NCBI RefSeq assembly: GCF_002005565.1
Contig: NZ_BDJC01000030.1
Location: forward strand, 1-64,000
DNA: 64,000 nucleotides
Source of the DNA: Streptomyces sp. JHA26
Lineage (GTDB): Bacteria > Actinomycetota > Actinomycetes > Streptomycetales > Streptomycetaceae
Direction: 5' to 3'
A program made the translations under genes and the position numbers. Numbering within the stretch: position 1 is the first letter of the stretch; each line of letters begins with the position of its first letter. Of this stretch, positions 8,815 through 17,693 are shown piece after piece. A model generated the notes under the pieces. The model ran no database searches. It worked only from the letters and a program-made list of their open reading frames with translations, and was not told where the DNA came from.

Positions 8815-9642
8815 TCACCCGACGATCCGCACCGGGTCGCCGACCCGGACCGTGCCGGGACCGAGGGGCACGAGGTTCTGCCCGAAGACCAGCTTGCGGC
8901 CGATGCGGCGGTGCCGCCCGAGGCTGTGCAGGGGCTCCCTGCCGCGCAGGGCGGTGTCCTGGTCGGTGGTCGTCACCACGCAGCGTCCGGACGGTTTGGC
9001 GACGCGGAAGCCGACCTCGCCGACGGCGATGCGCGACCAGCCGTCCTCCGCCCACGCGTCGGTGCCGGTGACGACCAGGTTCGGCCGGAAGCGGTTCATG
9101 GGCAGCGGGCCCTCCGCCGCGTGCTCCCCCTGTGCGATCAGGGAGTTGAGGGCGTCGAGGGACGCCGTCGTCGTGAGCAGCAGCGGGAAGCCGTCGGCGA
9201 AGGAGACGGTCTCGCCCGGCAGCGCGTACGCGGGGTCGACGGGCCGGCGGGTGGCGGGATCGTCCAGGTGCACCAGCCGTACGCCCGCCCCGAGATGGGC
9301 GCTGCACCAGGCGTGCGCGGCGTCCCCCTGCGCCGGGACCGCCTCGACCTTGTCGCCGAAGAGCCGCACCGGGATCGTGTCCACCGCGTGCGGTACCGGG
9401 ACCGTCAGCGGACGGCGGCCGGGCGCGGACAGCCGGATGCCGCCGCCGGGCAGGAGCTCGGCGGCGGCCAGGGCGAGGCGCGGCTGCTCGCGCTGCGTGA
9501 CGACCCTTCCCCCGTCGTCGACCAGCATCCAGCGGCGGTCTCCGGCCAGCCCCCAGGGCTCCACGACGGCCTCCCGGGGCGCGAGGCCCCGGAACGCCTT
9601 GACCGGATGGACGTGAATCGACTGCAGTCGCGCGTTCCCCAT
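8815..9642 (-). CDS. MOSC domain protein (MOSC N-terminal beta-barrel plus MOSC)
   Basis: A 275-aa protein of the YcbX/mARC class. The N-terminal beta-barrel domain contains HVHPVKAFRGLAPREAVVEP and GDRRWMLVDDGGRVVTQRE. The MOSC domain contains FRPNLVVTG and the cysteine region KPSGRCVVTTTDQDTA, where the conserved Cys would ligate the molybdenum cofactor. The end shows ARGREPLHSLGRHRRIGRKLVFGQNL, a characteristic close. Family members reduce N-hydroxylated compounds or move sulfur; no 2Fe-2S domain is attached, so a separate electron donor would be needed. ATG 9642 is the start that places the conserved barrel strand at the N-terminus. Confidence 0.85.
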   Translation of the reverse strand: MGNARLQSIHVHPVKAFRGLAPREAVVEPWGLAGDRRWMLVDDGGRVVTQREQPRLALAAAELLPGGGIRLSAPGRRPLTVPVPHAVDTIPVRLFGDKVEAVPAQGDAAHAWCSAHLGAGVRLVHLDDPATRRPVDPAYALPGETVSFADGFPLLLTTTASLDALNSLIAQGEHAAEGPLPMNRFRPNLVVTGTDAWAEDGWSRIAVGEVGFRVAKPSGRCVVTTTDQDTALRGREPLHSLGRHRRIGRKLVFGQNLVPLGPGTVRVGDPVRIVG

Positions 9643-9685
9643 GGAGTCATGGTGCCAGGCGGCGTCGGCACCCGGGGGAGACGGC

Positions 9686-10153
9686 TCAGTAGCCGCGGTA
9701 CTGCTGGTTGTTGTACGGGTCCTGATAGGGAGCCGGGGCGGGCCGCGGCGCCGCTGGGCGCATCGCCTCGTACCCCGCGGGGCCGGGCGCGACCGGGCGG
9801 GGCTGCTGAGGCTGCTGGGGGCCGGGGTATCCGCGCGGGGCGCTCGCCTGCTGCGGGATGTACGCGGTGGGCGCCTGCTGCGGGACGTACGCGGCGCTCG
9901 CCTGCTGCAGCGGCGCGGGCTGCTGCATCTGCTGCGGATAACCGTAGGAGGGCTGGGAAGGGGCCGCCGGGAGGGCGGGCAGGGCCGACGGGAGCGCCGG
10001 CAGGTGGCTGCCCGGCGCGTCGTACTCGGCCGGAACCCGGATCGGGGCGATCTGCGGGGTACCGCGCTCGGCGACGAGCGAGTCGTAGATCGGGGTGTCC
10101 GGGAAGGAGGCGGAATAGTAGCCGCCACCATAAGTGGAGCGGGGGGAGGTCAT
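9686..10153 (-). CDS. DUF6643-like small Pro/Gln-rich protein
   Basis: About 155 aa. The first 40 residues (MTSPRSTYGGGYYSASFPDT, then PIYDSLVAERGTPQIAPI) are the conserved head of a Streptomyces-specific family I recall as DUF6643. The rest is low complexity: Pro, Gln, Ala and Tyr with several QQA repeats, ending in PYQDPYNNQQYRGY. No signal peptide or membrane segment. The ATG at 10153 is chosen because conservation starts there; the frame is open 29 codons further up. Function unknown. Confidence 0.75.
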   Translation of the reverse strand: MTSPRSTYGGGYYSASFPDTPIYDSLVAERGTPQIAPIRVPAEYDAPGSHLPALPSALPALPAAPSQPSYGYPQQMQQPAPLQQASAAYVPQQAPTAYIPQQASAPRGYPGPQQPQQPRPVAPGPAGYEAMRPAAPRPAPAPYQDPYNNQQYRGY

Positions 10154-10443
10154 GGCACATAAGTTAAGCCCACGATGTGCTGGTTGGGGAGACCGATAAG
10201 AGGGTTGTTTTCCGTGCTCGCGGTGACCTGAGATCCCCAATCAGAGTGAAAGCGACAAAAAGGGGCGGCGCGGGACGCGATCTTGGTGTAAAGGCCGAGT
10301 TCCGGGCGGGTTACCGGCGGTTGGCCGGTGGCCTCCGCGCACTCCTCGTGGGCGGTGCGTGGGAAGGGGAATAGGTTGGGCACGGAAGACTTGGCGCACC
10401 GCCGGGACACGGCCCGGCGCGGTGACACGTGATGGGGGCAGGC

Positions 10444-11745
10444 ATGTCCATGCCGAAGGGCTCGAACACTCCGGTGCCGGCCACGGCGCTGCGGGTCGAA
10501 CTGGGCTGGCGGTCCGGCCCCGGCGTGCCCGACGCGGACGCCTCGGCGCTGCTCCTGGTGGCGGGAAAGGTCCGTTCCGACGCGGACTTCGTCTTCTACA
10601 ACCAGCCGGCGCACTCCTCCGGCGCGGTCCGGCACGAGGGCAAGCGGGACGCCGGCGGCAGGGTGACCGACAGCCTGCTGGTCGACCTCGCGCGCGTGGA
10701 GCCCGCCATCGAGACGGTGATCGTCGCCGCCTCCTCGGACGGCGGGTCGTTCGGCCGGGTCCCCGACCTGTACATCGAGGTGCGGGACGCGGCGCGGAAC
10801 ACCGTCGTCGCCCGCTTCGACAACCCCGGCGCCACGGTCGAGACGGCGTTCGTGCTCGGCGAGTTCTACCGCCGGCAGGGCGCCTGGAAGTTCCGGGCCG
10901 TCGGTCAGGGCTACGACAGCGGTCTCGAGGGCCTGGCCACCGACTACGGCATCACGGTGGACGAGCCGCAACAGGCCCCGGCGGCCCTCACGCCACCGTC
11001 CCCGGCCACCGTGCCGCCCCCCGCCCCGGCCACCGTGCCGCCCCCGCCCACGACGCGGCCCGCGGGCACCCCGCCGCCCCCCGCGACGGCGCCCTCCGCC
11101 GAACCGGTCCGCCTGACCAAGGTCACGCTCACCAAGGCCGCGCCCTCCGTCTCCCTCACCAAACAGGGCGGCACCTCGGGCGCCATGCGCGTGAACCTCA
11201 ACTGGCAGGTGCGCAAGCAGTTCTCCGGCTGGGCCCGCAAGCTGGGCCGCCCGGTCGCCATGCACGACGACCTCGACCTCGACCTGTGCTGCCTGTACGA
11301 ACTCGGCGACGGCCGCAAGGGCGTCGTCCAGGCCCTCGGCAACGCCTTCGGCGCGCTGCACCAGCCGCCGTTCATCCTCCTCGACGGCGACGACCGCACC
11401 GGTGCCGTGTCGACCGGCGAGAACCTCACCATCAGCCTCGACCACCAGAAGCACTTCCGGCGCATCCTCGTCTTCGTCACCATCTACGAGGGGGCGCGCT
11501 CCTTCGCCGACCTGCACGCCACGGTCACCCTCCAGCCGCAGCACGGAGCGCCGATCGACTTCTCGCTCGACGAGTGCACGGTGCCCTCGACGGTGTGCGC
11601 CCTCGCCCTGATCACCAACACCGGCGACGACCTCGTCGTCCAGCGCGAGGCCCGCTACCTGGTGCCCGAGCGCGGTGTGAGCCCGCAGCGGACGGTCGAC
11701 CACGCCTACGGGTGGGGGATGAACTGGACCCCGGGCCGCAAGTGA
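10444..11745 (+). CDS. TerD-family protein with two TerD-like domains
   Basis: About 433 aa. The first TerD domain starts KGSNTPVPATALRVELGW and contains ASALLLVAGKVRSDADFVFY and the acidic/serine stretch typical of this calcium-binding fold. A Pro/Ala-rich linker (residues about 178-222, TVPPPPTTRPAGTPPPP) joins it to a second TerD-like domain (MRVNLNWQVRKQFSGWARKL, DDLDLDLCCLYELGDG). Family members bind Ca2+ and are linked to tellurite resistance, stress and phage-related signalling. The start at 10444 has GGGGG upstream; the ATG at 10450 is possible. No terABCEZ genes are adjacent. Confidence 0.83.
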   Translation: MSMPKGSNTPVPATALRVELGWRSGPGVPDADASALLLVAGKVRSDADFVFYNQPAHSSGAVRHEGKRDAGGRVTDSLLVDLARVEPAIETVIVAASSDGGSFGRVPDLYIEVRDAARNTVVARFDNPGATVETAFVLGEFYRRQGAWKFRAVGQGYDSGLEGLATDYGITVDEPQQAPAALTPPSPATVPPPAPATVPPPPTTRPAGTPPPPATAPSAEPVRLTKVTLTKAAPSVSLTKQGGTSGAMRVNLNWQVRKQFSGWARKLGRPVAMHDDLDLDLCCLYELGDGRKGVVQALGNAFGALHQPPFILLDGDDRTGAVSTGENLTISLDHQKHFRRILVFVTIYEGARSFADLHATVTLQPQHGAPIDFSLDECTVPSTVCALALITNTGDDLVVQREARYLVPERGVSPQRTVDHAYGWGMNWTPGRK

Positions 11746-11764
11746 ACCCTCCCGGCACGGGCGC

Positions 11765-12973
11765 TCAGCCCTCGTCGGGCAGGGCGCCCGGACGGGTGTA
11801 GGTGCGGCCCTTCCAGGCCGCGCCGCGCCCCCGGTAGTGCTGCACCGCGGAGTCGACCGTCATCAGGAGGTACAGGAACGCGGTGAACGGCAGCAGCGGG
11901 GCGAGCCACGGCGGCTGCCGGTAGTACCGCAGCATCGGCACGTACGTCCCCGCCATCACCAGCCATGCGGCGGCTCCGCACACCGCCGCCGCCGTACTGC
12001 CGGCCACCGCGCCCGAGACCGCCGCCGCCGGCGGCACCAGGTACACCAGCGCCAGGCCGGCGACCGTGCCGGCGAGCAGCAGCGGGTTGTGCCGCAACTG
12101 GGCGTAGGCGCTGCGCGAGACCATCCGCCACAGATCGTGCAGCCGCGGGTAGGGGCGCACGCTGTCCACCCCGTCGGCCAGCCCCAGCCACACCCGGCCA
12201 CCACTGCCCTTGACCGCCCGGGCGAGGGCCACGTCGTCGATCACCGCGTGCCGGATGGCGTCCGGGATCCGCGCCCGCTCGGCGGCGCCGGTGCGCAGCA
12301 GCACGCAGCCGCCCGCCGCCGCCGCGGTCCGCGTCCCCTTCTTCCCGGCACGGACCTTGCCGATGCGCCGGAACGGGTACAGCTGCGCGAAGAAGTAGAC
12401 GAAGGCCGGCACCACGAGCCGCTCCCACGCGCTCTCGACCCGCAGGCGGGCCATCTGGGAGACGACGTCGAACCCGCCGGTGCGGGCCGCGGCCACCAGC
12501 TGCCGCAGGCTGTCCGGCGCGTGGGCGATGTCGGCGTCCGTCAGCAGCAGGTACTCGGGGTCACGCGCGCGTGCCAGGGCGATGCCGTGCCGCACCGCCC
12601 AGAGCTTGCCCGTCCAGCCCGCCGGCGGCTCCCCGGGCGAGGCCACGGTGAGCGGCAGGCCCTCCTGGCGCCGGGCCAGGTCGCGTGCCAGGCCACCGGT
12701 GCCGTCCGTGCTGCCGTCGTCGATCAGGAAGACCTCCGCCCGCCCCGGATAGTCCTGGGCGAGCAGCGACGGCAGGCTCGCCGGCAGGACCGCCGCCTCG
12801 TCGCGCGCCGGCACGACGACACACACGGGCGGCCACGCGTCCGGTTCCTCGCGGTCGGGCAGTCTGACGTCCGTGCGCCAGAAGAAGCCCTGGGCGAGCA
12901 GCAGCCACAGCCAGGCGGCGAGGGACAGGGCGGATACGACGGTCACGACGGAAGTCCACGCATCGGCGCTCAC
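11765..12973 (-). CDS. Family 2 glycosyltransferase, HpnB-like membrane protein
   Basis: About 402 aa. One N-terminal membrane helix (VVTVVSALSLAAWLWLLLAQG) is followed by a GT-A domain with VCVVVPARDEAAVLP, the FLIDDGSTDGT loop and the metal-binding TDADIAH motif (residues about 150), plus DDVALARAVKG as the catalytic acid region and a late RPYPRLHDLWRMVSRSAYAQ. Three or so hydrophobic helices close the protein. It resembles HpnB of hopanoid clusters, but no hopanoid gene is nearby. The GTG at 12973 is preferred; GTG 12991 in the same frame is possible. It is divergent from the racemase gene. Confidence 0.8.
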   Translation of the reverse strand: MSADAWTSVVTVVSALSLAAWLWLLLAQGFFWRTDVRLPDREEPDAWPPVCVVVPARDEAAVLPASLPSLLAQDYPGRAEVFLIDDGSTDGTGGLARDLARRQEGLPLTVASPGEPPAGWTGKLWAVRHGIALARARDPEYLLLTDADIAHAPDSLRQLVAAARTGGFDVVSQMARLRVESAWERLVVPAFVYFFAQLYPFRRIGKVRAGKKGTRTAAAAGGCVLLRTGAAERARIPDAIRHAVIDDVALARAVKGSGGRVWLGLADGVDSVRPYPRLHDLWRMVSRSAYAQLRHNPLLLAGTVAGLALVYLVPPAAAVSGAVAGSTAAAVCGAAAWLVMAGTYVPMLRYYRQPPWLAPLLPFTAFLYLLMTVDSAVQHYRGRGAAWKGRTYTRPGALPDEG

Positions 12974-13029
12974 GTGCGCAGTCTGCCCCACGACGCGGCG
13001 CGCGGAGGCCCATCGTCTATCGTGGCCTG

Positions 13030-13815
13030 GTGAAGATCGCGCTCATGGACTCCGGAATCGGTCTGCTGGCGGCCACCGCAGCGGTACGGCGCCTGCGGCC
13101 GGACGCCGATCTCATCCTCTCCCTGGACCCCGACGGCATGCCCTGGGGCCCGCGGACCCCGGAGGACCTCACCGGCCGGGCCCTGGCCGTCGCCGAGGCC
13201 GCCGCCGCGCACCGGCCGGAGGCCCTGATCGTCGGCTGCAACACCGCCACCGTGCACGCGCTGCCCGCGCTGCGGGCCCGCTTCGAACCCGGCCTGCCGG
13301 TCATCGGCACCGTTCCGGCGATCAAGCCCGCCGCGGCCGGCGGCGGACGCGTGGCGATCTGGGCGACACCCGCCACCACCGGCAGCCCCTACCAGCGCGG
13401 ACTCATCGAGGAGTTCGCCGTCGGCACGCCCGTCACCGAGGTGCCGTGCCACGGTCTCGCCGAAGCCGTGGAGCACGCGGACGAGACGGCGATCACCGCC
13501 GCCGTGGCCGCCGCCGCCGCGCTGACGCCCGCGGACGTGACGACCGTCGTCCTGGGCTGCACCCACTACGAACTGGTCGCCGAACGCATCCGTGCCGCCG
13601 TGCAGCGCCCCGGCTCCCCGCACCTCGTCCTGCACGGCTCCGCCGGCGCGGTCGCCGCGCAGGCGCTGCGCCGGATCGGCGCCCGGCCCGACCCCGGGGC
13701 ACCCGCCGCCGGCACCCTCACCGTGCTGCTGAGCGGACGCGAGGGCGCCCTGCCCGCGGCCGCGGCGGCCTACGAGGAGGGCCGGCTGCTGCGCACGGCC
13801 GCGCCCGCCCGCTGA
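13030..13815 (+). CDS. Glutamate/aspartate racemase family protein
   Basis: A 261-aa cofactor-independent amino-acid racemase of the MurI superfamily. The two catalytic cysteines are seen in VGCNTATVHALP (about residue 73) and VLGCTHYELVAERI (about residue 177). The N-terminal DSGIGLLAATAAVRRL matches the DSG.GG. region of MurI, though the usual double glycine is changed to GL. It starts with GTG at 13030. MurI itself makes D-glutamate for peptidoglycan; this divergent copy may be a second racemase, and its substrate cannot be told from sequence. Confidence 0.8.
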   Translation: MKIALMDSGIGLLAATAAVRRLRPDADLILSLDPDGMPWGPRTPEDLTGRALAVAEAAAAHRPEALIVGCNTATVHALPALRARFEPGLPVIGTVPAIKPAAAGGGRVAIWATPATTGSPYQRGLIEEFAVGTPVTEVPCHGLAEAVEHADETAITAAVAAAAALTPADVTTVVLGCTHYELVAERIRAAVQRPGSPHLVLHGSAGAVAAQALRRIGARPDPGAPAAGTLTVLLSGREGALPAAAAAYEEGRLLRTAAPAR

Positions 13816-13878
13816 CCGGGGGCCGCACGCCCGCTCGGCCCAGTCACCCTGCGCGACGAAGTACCCGCGCAGCGAAAC

Positions 13879-14439
13879 ATGAGTAACCTCGTATCCATGA
13901 GGCATCGCCCCGGCGAGAGCACCCCCGCAGCCGCCGTCTGGACCGGACGCGCCACCAACCGCGTCCAGTGGTTCCTGGCGCTCATCGGCGTCGCCTGCGT
14001 GGCGCTCGGCATCGCGCTGGCCGTCGACTCGGCCTGGGAGTCCGGCATCGCCCCGTTGACCATGGCCGTCGTCGGCTGCATCGCGGCCGGACTGCTCGTG
14101 CTCTTCGGCACGCTGGCGTTCGTGCACGTCGCGCTGAGGGTCGACGAGGAGTGCCTCGAGGTGCGCTGCGGCCATATCGGCGTGCCCCGCCGGCGCATCC
14201 CCCTCTCGCACGTCGTGGGCGCCGAGTTCACCCCGCACGTCACCCCGCGGCACTGGGGCGGCTGGGGCTACCGCTGGCGGCCGGAGAAGGGCACCGCCGT
14301 CGTCGTACGGCGCGGCGAGGGCCTGGTCCTGCGGCTGGGGGACGGCCACACCTTCACCATCACCGTGGACGACGCGGAAGCGGCCGTCCAGGTCATCAAG
14401 GACCGCCTCCGTCCGAAGGCCCCGGGCCCGGCGCACTGA
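13879..14439 (+). CDS. Two-helix membrane protein with PH-like domain, hypothetical
   Basis: 186 aa. Two membrane helices (VQWFLALIGVACVALGIALAV and MAVVGCIAAGLLVLFGTLAFV, residues about 32-90) are followed by a soluble domain of about 95 residues with EECLEVRCGHIGVPRRRIPL and TAVVVRRGEGLVLRLGDGHT, reminiscent of bacterial PH-like domains. A later ATG at 13897 is an equally good start. It lies upstream of lnt but 143 nt apart, so co-transcription is uncertain. Function unknown. Confidence 0.7.
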   Translation: MSNLVSMRHRPGESTPAAAVWTGRATNRVQWFLALIGVACVALGIALAVDSAWESGIAPLTMAVVGCIAAGLLVLFGTLAFVHVALRVDEECLEVRCGHIGVPRRRIPLSHVVGAEFTPHVTPRHWGGWGYRWRPEKGTAVVVRRGEGLVLRLGDGHTFTITVDDAEAAVQVIKDRLRPKAPGPAH

Positions 14440-14582
14440 GACCGCCGCACCCGCCCCGGCGGCCGCGGCACACCCGGTTCCCGCCGGTACCCCTGCACGA
14501 CGGCGCGCTCCGCGGCCGCGGACCCCACCGCCCCTCGAACCGTGCTGTCGGCGGCGAAGTCACGCGCCGTACACTCCGGGGG

Positions 14583-16196
14583 GTGACCGTCACCGCAACC
14601 ACCGTCGGCGAGCCGGACCGGCTGAAGCCGCAGGACGCACCCGCCTCGCGCCTCGCCGCGCGGCTCACGCGCCCGTTCCCGGCCGCCGCAGCCGCGCTCT
14701 CCGGAGTACTGCTCTACGTCAGCTTCCCGCCGCGCACCCTGTGGTGGCTGGCCCTGCCCGCCTTCGCCGTCCTCGGCGCGGTGCTGCGCGGCCGGAGCTG
14801 GAAGGCGGGCCTCGGCCTCGGTTACCTGTTCGGTCTCGGTTTCCTGCTGCCCCTGCTGGTGTGGACCGGTGTGGAGGTCGGCCCCGGCCCCTGGCTCGCC
14901 CTGGTCGTGATCGAGGCGGTCTTCGTCGCACTGGTCGGTGCGGGCGTCGCCGCGGTGTCGAGGCTCCCGGCCTGGCCGGTGTGGGCGGCGGCGGTGTGGA
15001 TCGCCGGAGAGGCCGCACGCGCGCGCGTGCCCTTCCACGGCTTCCCCTGGGGGAAGATCGCTTTCGGACAGGCGGACGGCGTCTTCCTGCCGCTCGCCGC
15101 GGTCGGCGGCACACCGGTGCTCGGCTTCGCGGTCGTCCTGTGCGGCTTCGGCCTCGCCGAGACCGCCCGTCTGGCCGTCGGGGCACGCCGCACCGGCACG
15201 GTACGACGGGGCGCGGCGGCAGCGGCCCTGCTCGGCGTGGTCGTCCCCGTCGTGGGCGCCTTGGCCGCCCGGCCGCTGGTCACCGACGAGGCGGAGGACG
15301 GCACCGCGACCGTCGCCGTCGTCCAGGGCAACGTGCCCCGCGCCGGGCTCGACTTCAACGCCCAGCGCCGGGCCGTGCTCGACCACCACGCGCGCGAGAC
15401 GGAACGCCTGGCCGCGCAGGTCGAGGCCGGCGAGGTCGACCGCCCCGACTTCGTGCTCTGGCCGGAGAACTCCTCCGACATCGACCCCTTCGCCAACGCC
15501 GACGCGCGCTACGTCATCGACCGGGCCGCCAAGGCGATCGGGGTGCCCGTCTCGGTCGGCGGCGTCGTCGAACGCGACGGCAGGCTGCTCAACGAGCAGA
15601 TCCTGTGGGACCCGGAGAAGGGCCCCGTCGACACCTACGACAAACGGCAGATCCAGCCCTTCGGCGAGTACCTGCCGCTGCGCTCGATGATCGGGGCGAT
15701 CAACGACGAGTGGACCTCCATGGTCAGCCGGGACTTCAGCCGCGGCACCGAGCCCGGCGTCTTCACCATGGCCGGCACCCGGGTCGGCCTCGTCACCTGC
15801 TACGAGGCCGCCTTCGACTGGGCCGTGCGCTCCGAGGTCACCGACGGCGCCCAGATGATCTCCGTGCCCAGCAACAACGCGACGTTCGACCGCAGCGAGA
15901 TGACCTACCAGCAGCTCGCCATGTCCCGCATCCGCGCCGTCGAGCACAGCCGGACCGTCACCGTGCCGGTGACCAGCGGCGTCAGCGCCATCATCATGCC
16001 GGACGGCCGGATCACCCAGAAGACCGGCATGTTCGTGGCGGACTCCCTGGTCCAGGAGGTGCCGCTGCGCTCCTCCGAGACCCCCGCCACCCGGTGGGGC
16101 GTGTGGCCGGAGATCGCCCTCGTGCTCGTCGCGGCCGGCGGGCTCGGCCGGGTCGTCGGCGCCGGTGTGCGCGGGCGGCGCGCCCGTGGCGTGTGA
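14583..16196 (+). CDS. lnt: Apolipoprotein N-acyltransferase
   Basis: 537 aa. It transfers an acyl chain from phospholipid to the N-terminal cysteine of lipoproteins in the membrane. The N-terminal half holds five or more hydrophobic helices beginning AAAAALSGVLLYVSFPP. The C-terminal half is a nitrilase domain with the Glu-Lys-Cys triad visible in VLWPENSSD (E about 293), DTYDKRQIQPFGEY (K about 353) and VGLVTCYEAAFDW (C about 405). The GTG at 14583 is used because the open frame upstream has no homology. A Nudix gene follows after 68 nt. Streptomyces often carry two Lnt paralogues, so this may be either. Confidence 0.92.
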   Translation: MTVTATTVGEPDRLKPQDAPASRLAARLTRPFPAAAAALSGVLLYVSFPPRTLWWLALPAFAVLGAVLRGRSWKAGLGLGYLFGLGFLLPLLVWTGVEVGPGPWLALVVIEAVFVALVGAGVAAVSRLPAWPVWAAAVWIAGEAARARVPFHGFPWGKIAFGQADGVFLPLAAVGGTPVLGFAVVLCGFGLAETARLAVGARRTGTVRRGAAAAALLGVVVPVVGALAARPLVTDEAEDGTATVAVVQGNVPRAGLDFNAQRRAVLDHHARETERLAAQVEAGEVDRPDFVLWPENSSDIDPFANADARYVIDRAAKAIGVPVSVGGVVERDGRLLNEQILWDPEKGPVDTYDKRQIQPFGEYLPLRSMIGAINDEWTSMVSRDFSRGTEPGVFTMAGTRVGLVTCYEAAFDWAVRSEVTDGAQMISVPSNNATFDRSEMTYQQLAMSRIRAVEHSRTVTVPVTSGVSAIIMPDGRITQKTGMFVADSLVQEVPLRSSETPATRWGVWPEIALVLVAAGGLGRVVGAGVRGRRARGV

Positions 16197-16264
16197 CCGT
16201 CCGCCCGCCCCTTGCCCCGGTACACCCCCGAGAACGGCCCGCCCGGCCCGTTAGGGTCGGGCGC

Positions 16265-16744
16265 ATGCCTACTCCCGACTTCATCCGCGACCTGCGCGCC
16301 TCGGCCGGACACCAGCTGCTGTGGCTCCCCGGAGTCACCGCCGTCGTCCTCGACGAGGAGGGGAGGGTGCTGCTGGGCCGGCGGGCCGACAACCGGCGCT
16401 GGTCGCTGATCGGCGGCATCCCTGAGCCCGGTGAGCAGCCCGCCGCCTGCGCCGTGCGCGAGGTGGAGGAGGAGACCGCCGTCCGGTGCGTCGTCGAGCG
16501 GCTGGTCCTCGTCCAGGCGCTCGACCCGGTCACCTACCAGAACGGCGACGTCTGTCAGTTCATGGACGTCACCTTCCGCTGCCGGGCCGTCGCGGGCGAG
16601 GCCCGCGTCAACGACGACGAGTCGCTGGACGTGGGCTGGTTCGCGGTGGACGCCCTGCCGGACCTCGGGGAGTTCGGGCGGTTCCGGATCAAGCAGGCAC
16701 TGTCCGACGCACCCACATGGTTCGACCCCACTGGTTCTGTCTGA
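16265..16744 (+). CDS. Nudix hydrolase
   Basis: A 160-aa single Nudix domain. The Nudix box runs GGIPEPGEQPAACAV then REVEEET (residues about 52-74), matching GX5EX7REUXEE with Thr replacing the final Gly. The preceding PGVTAVVLDEEGRVLLGRRA strand is typical of ADP-ribose or NTP pyrophosphohydrolases. Substrate cannot be fixed. It is in the same direction as lnt and the dehydrogenase that follows. Confidence 0.9.
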   Translation: MPTPDFIRDLRASAGHQLLWLPGVTAVVLDEEGRVLLGRRADNRRWSLIGGIPEPGEQPAACAVREVEEETAVRCVVERLVLVQALDPVTYQNGDVCQFMDVTFRCRAVAGEARVNDDESLDVGWFAVDALPDLGEFGRFRIKQALSDAPTWFDPTGSV

Positions 16745-16798
16745 ACTATGGGGCGTGCCCACATGGGGTGGGGGAGAGGCCCTGCCTAGGGTCGGGAC

Positions 16799-17599
16799 AT
16801 GACCTCGCCCAGTGTCCCCCCGGCCCCCCACGCCTCCCCGCTCGACCTCGGCGGCCGCACCGCCCTCGTCACCGGCGCCGCCGGCGGCATCGGCCGCGCC
16901 TGCGCGCTGCGACTCGCCGCCGCCGGGGCCAAGGTCAGAGCGGTCGACCGGGACGCCACGGGACTGGAAGCGCTCACCGAGCTGGCCGTGGACCTCACGG
17001 GCACGGTCGAACCGCACGTCCTGGACCTGACCGATCTGGACGCCGCCGAGCACGCGGCCGCCGGCACCGACGTCCTCGTCAACAACGCCGGGCTGCAGAT
17101 GGTGCGACCCCTGGAGGAATTCCCGCCGGACGTCTTCCACACGGTGCTCACCGTCATGCTGGAGGCTCCCTTCCGGCTGATCCGCGGCGCCCTGCCCCAC
17201 ATGTACGGGCAGGGCTGGGGCCGCATCGTGAACATCTCCTCCGTGCACGGACTGCGCGCCTCCGCCTACAAGGCGGCCTACGTGTCCGCCAAGCACGGAC
17301 TGGAGGGCCTGTCCAAGACCGCCGCCCTGGAGGGGGCCGCCCACGGCGTCACCTCCAACTGCGTGAACCCCGCCTACGTACGCACCCCGCTGGTGGAGAA
17401 GCAGATCACCGACCAGGCCCGGGCGCACGGCATCCCCGAGGAACAGGTGCTGTCCGACGTGCTGCTGCGCGACAGCGCGCTGCGGCGGCTCATCGAACCG
17501 GAGGAGGTCGCCGAGGCCGTGGCGTACCTGTGCGGCCCGCAGGCGTCCTTCGTCACCGGCACCTCCCTCGTCCTGGACGGCGGCTGGACCGCGCACTGA
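16799..17599 (+). CDS. 3-hydroxybutyrate dehydrogenase (SDR family)
   Basis: A 266-aa classical short-chain dehydrogenase. NAD-binding TGAAGGIGRA (residues about 24-33), NNAGLQ, catalytic Ser in NISSVHGLRAS and the Tyr/Lys pair in YVSAKHGLEGL are all present. The C-terminal part (NPAYVRTPLVEKQITDQARA, then DVLLRDSALRRLIEPEEVA) is the diagnostic region of D-3-hydroxybutyrate dehydrogenases, which oxidise 3-hydroxybutyrate to acetoacetate. It lies just upstream of a GAF/PucR-type regulator and opposite an MHS transporter, which suggests a small hydroxybutyrate-use unit. Confidence 0.85.
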   Translation: MTSPSVPPAPHASPLDLGGRTALVTGAAGGIGRACALRLAAAGAKVRAVDRDATGLEALTELAVDLTGTVEPHVLDLTDLDAAEHAAAGTDVLVNNAGLQMVRPLEEFPPDVFHTVLTVMLEAPFRLIRGALPHMYGQGWGRIVNISSVHGLRASAYKAAYVSAKHGLEGLSKTAALEGAAHGVTSNCVNPAYVRTPLVEKQITDQARAHGIPEEQVLSDVLLRDSALRRLIEPEEVAEAVAYLCGPQASFVTGTSLVLDGGWTAH

Positions 17600-17693
17600 C
17601 CGGGGCGACGACGCACGTTCCGAGCAGCGCGATGCTCCCGGCGGCCCGGGTTCTCCACAGGGCTGCCGGGACGACCGTGCGATGGGGAATCCT

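Noticed and set aside
13849..13873. Hairpin CTGCGCG...CGCGCAG between the racemase and the PH-like membrane gene
   Set aside because: Seven-bp arms with a 10-nt loop are expected by chance at this GC content; not reported as a terminator.
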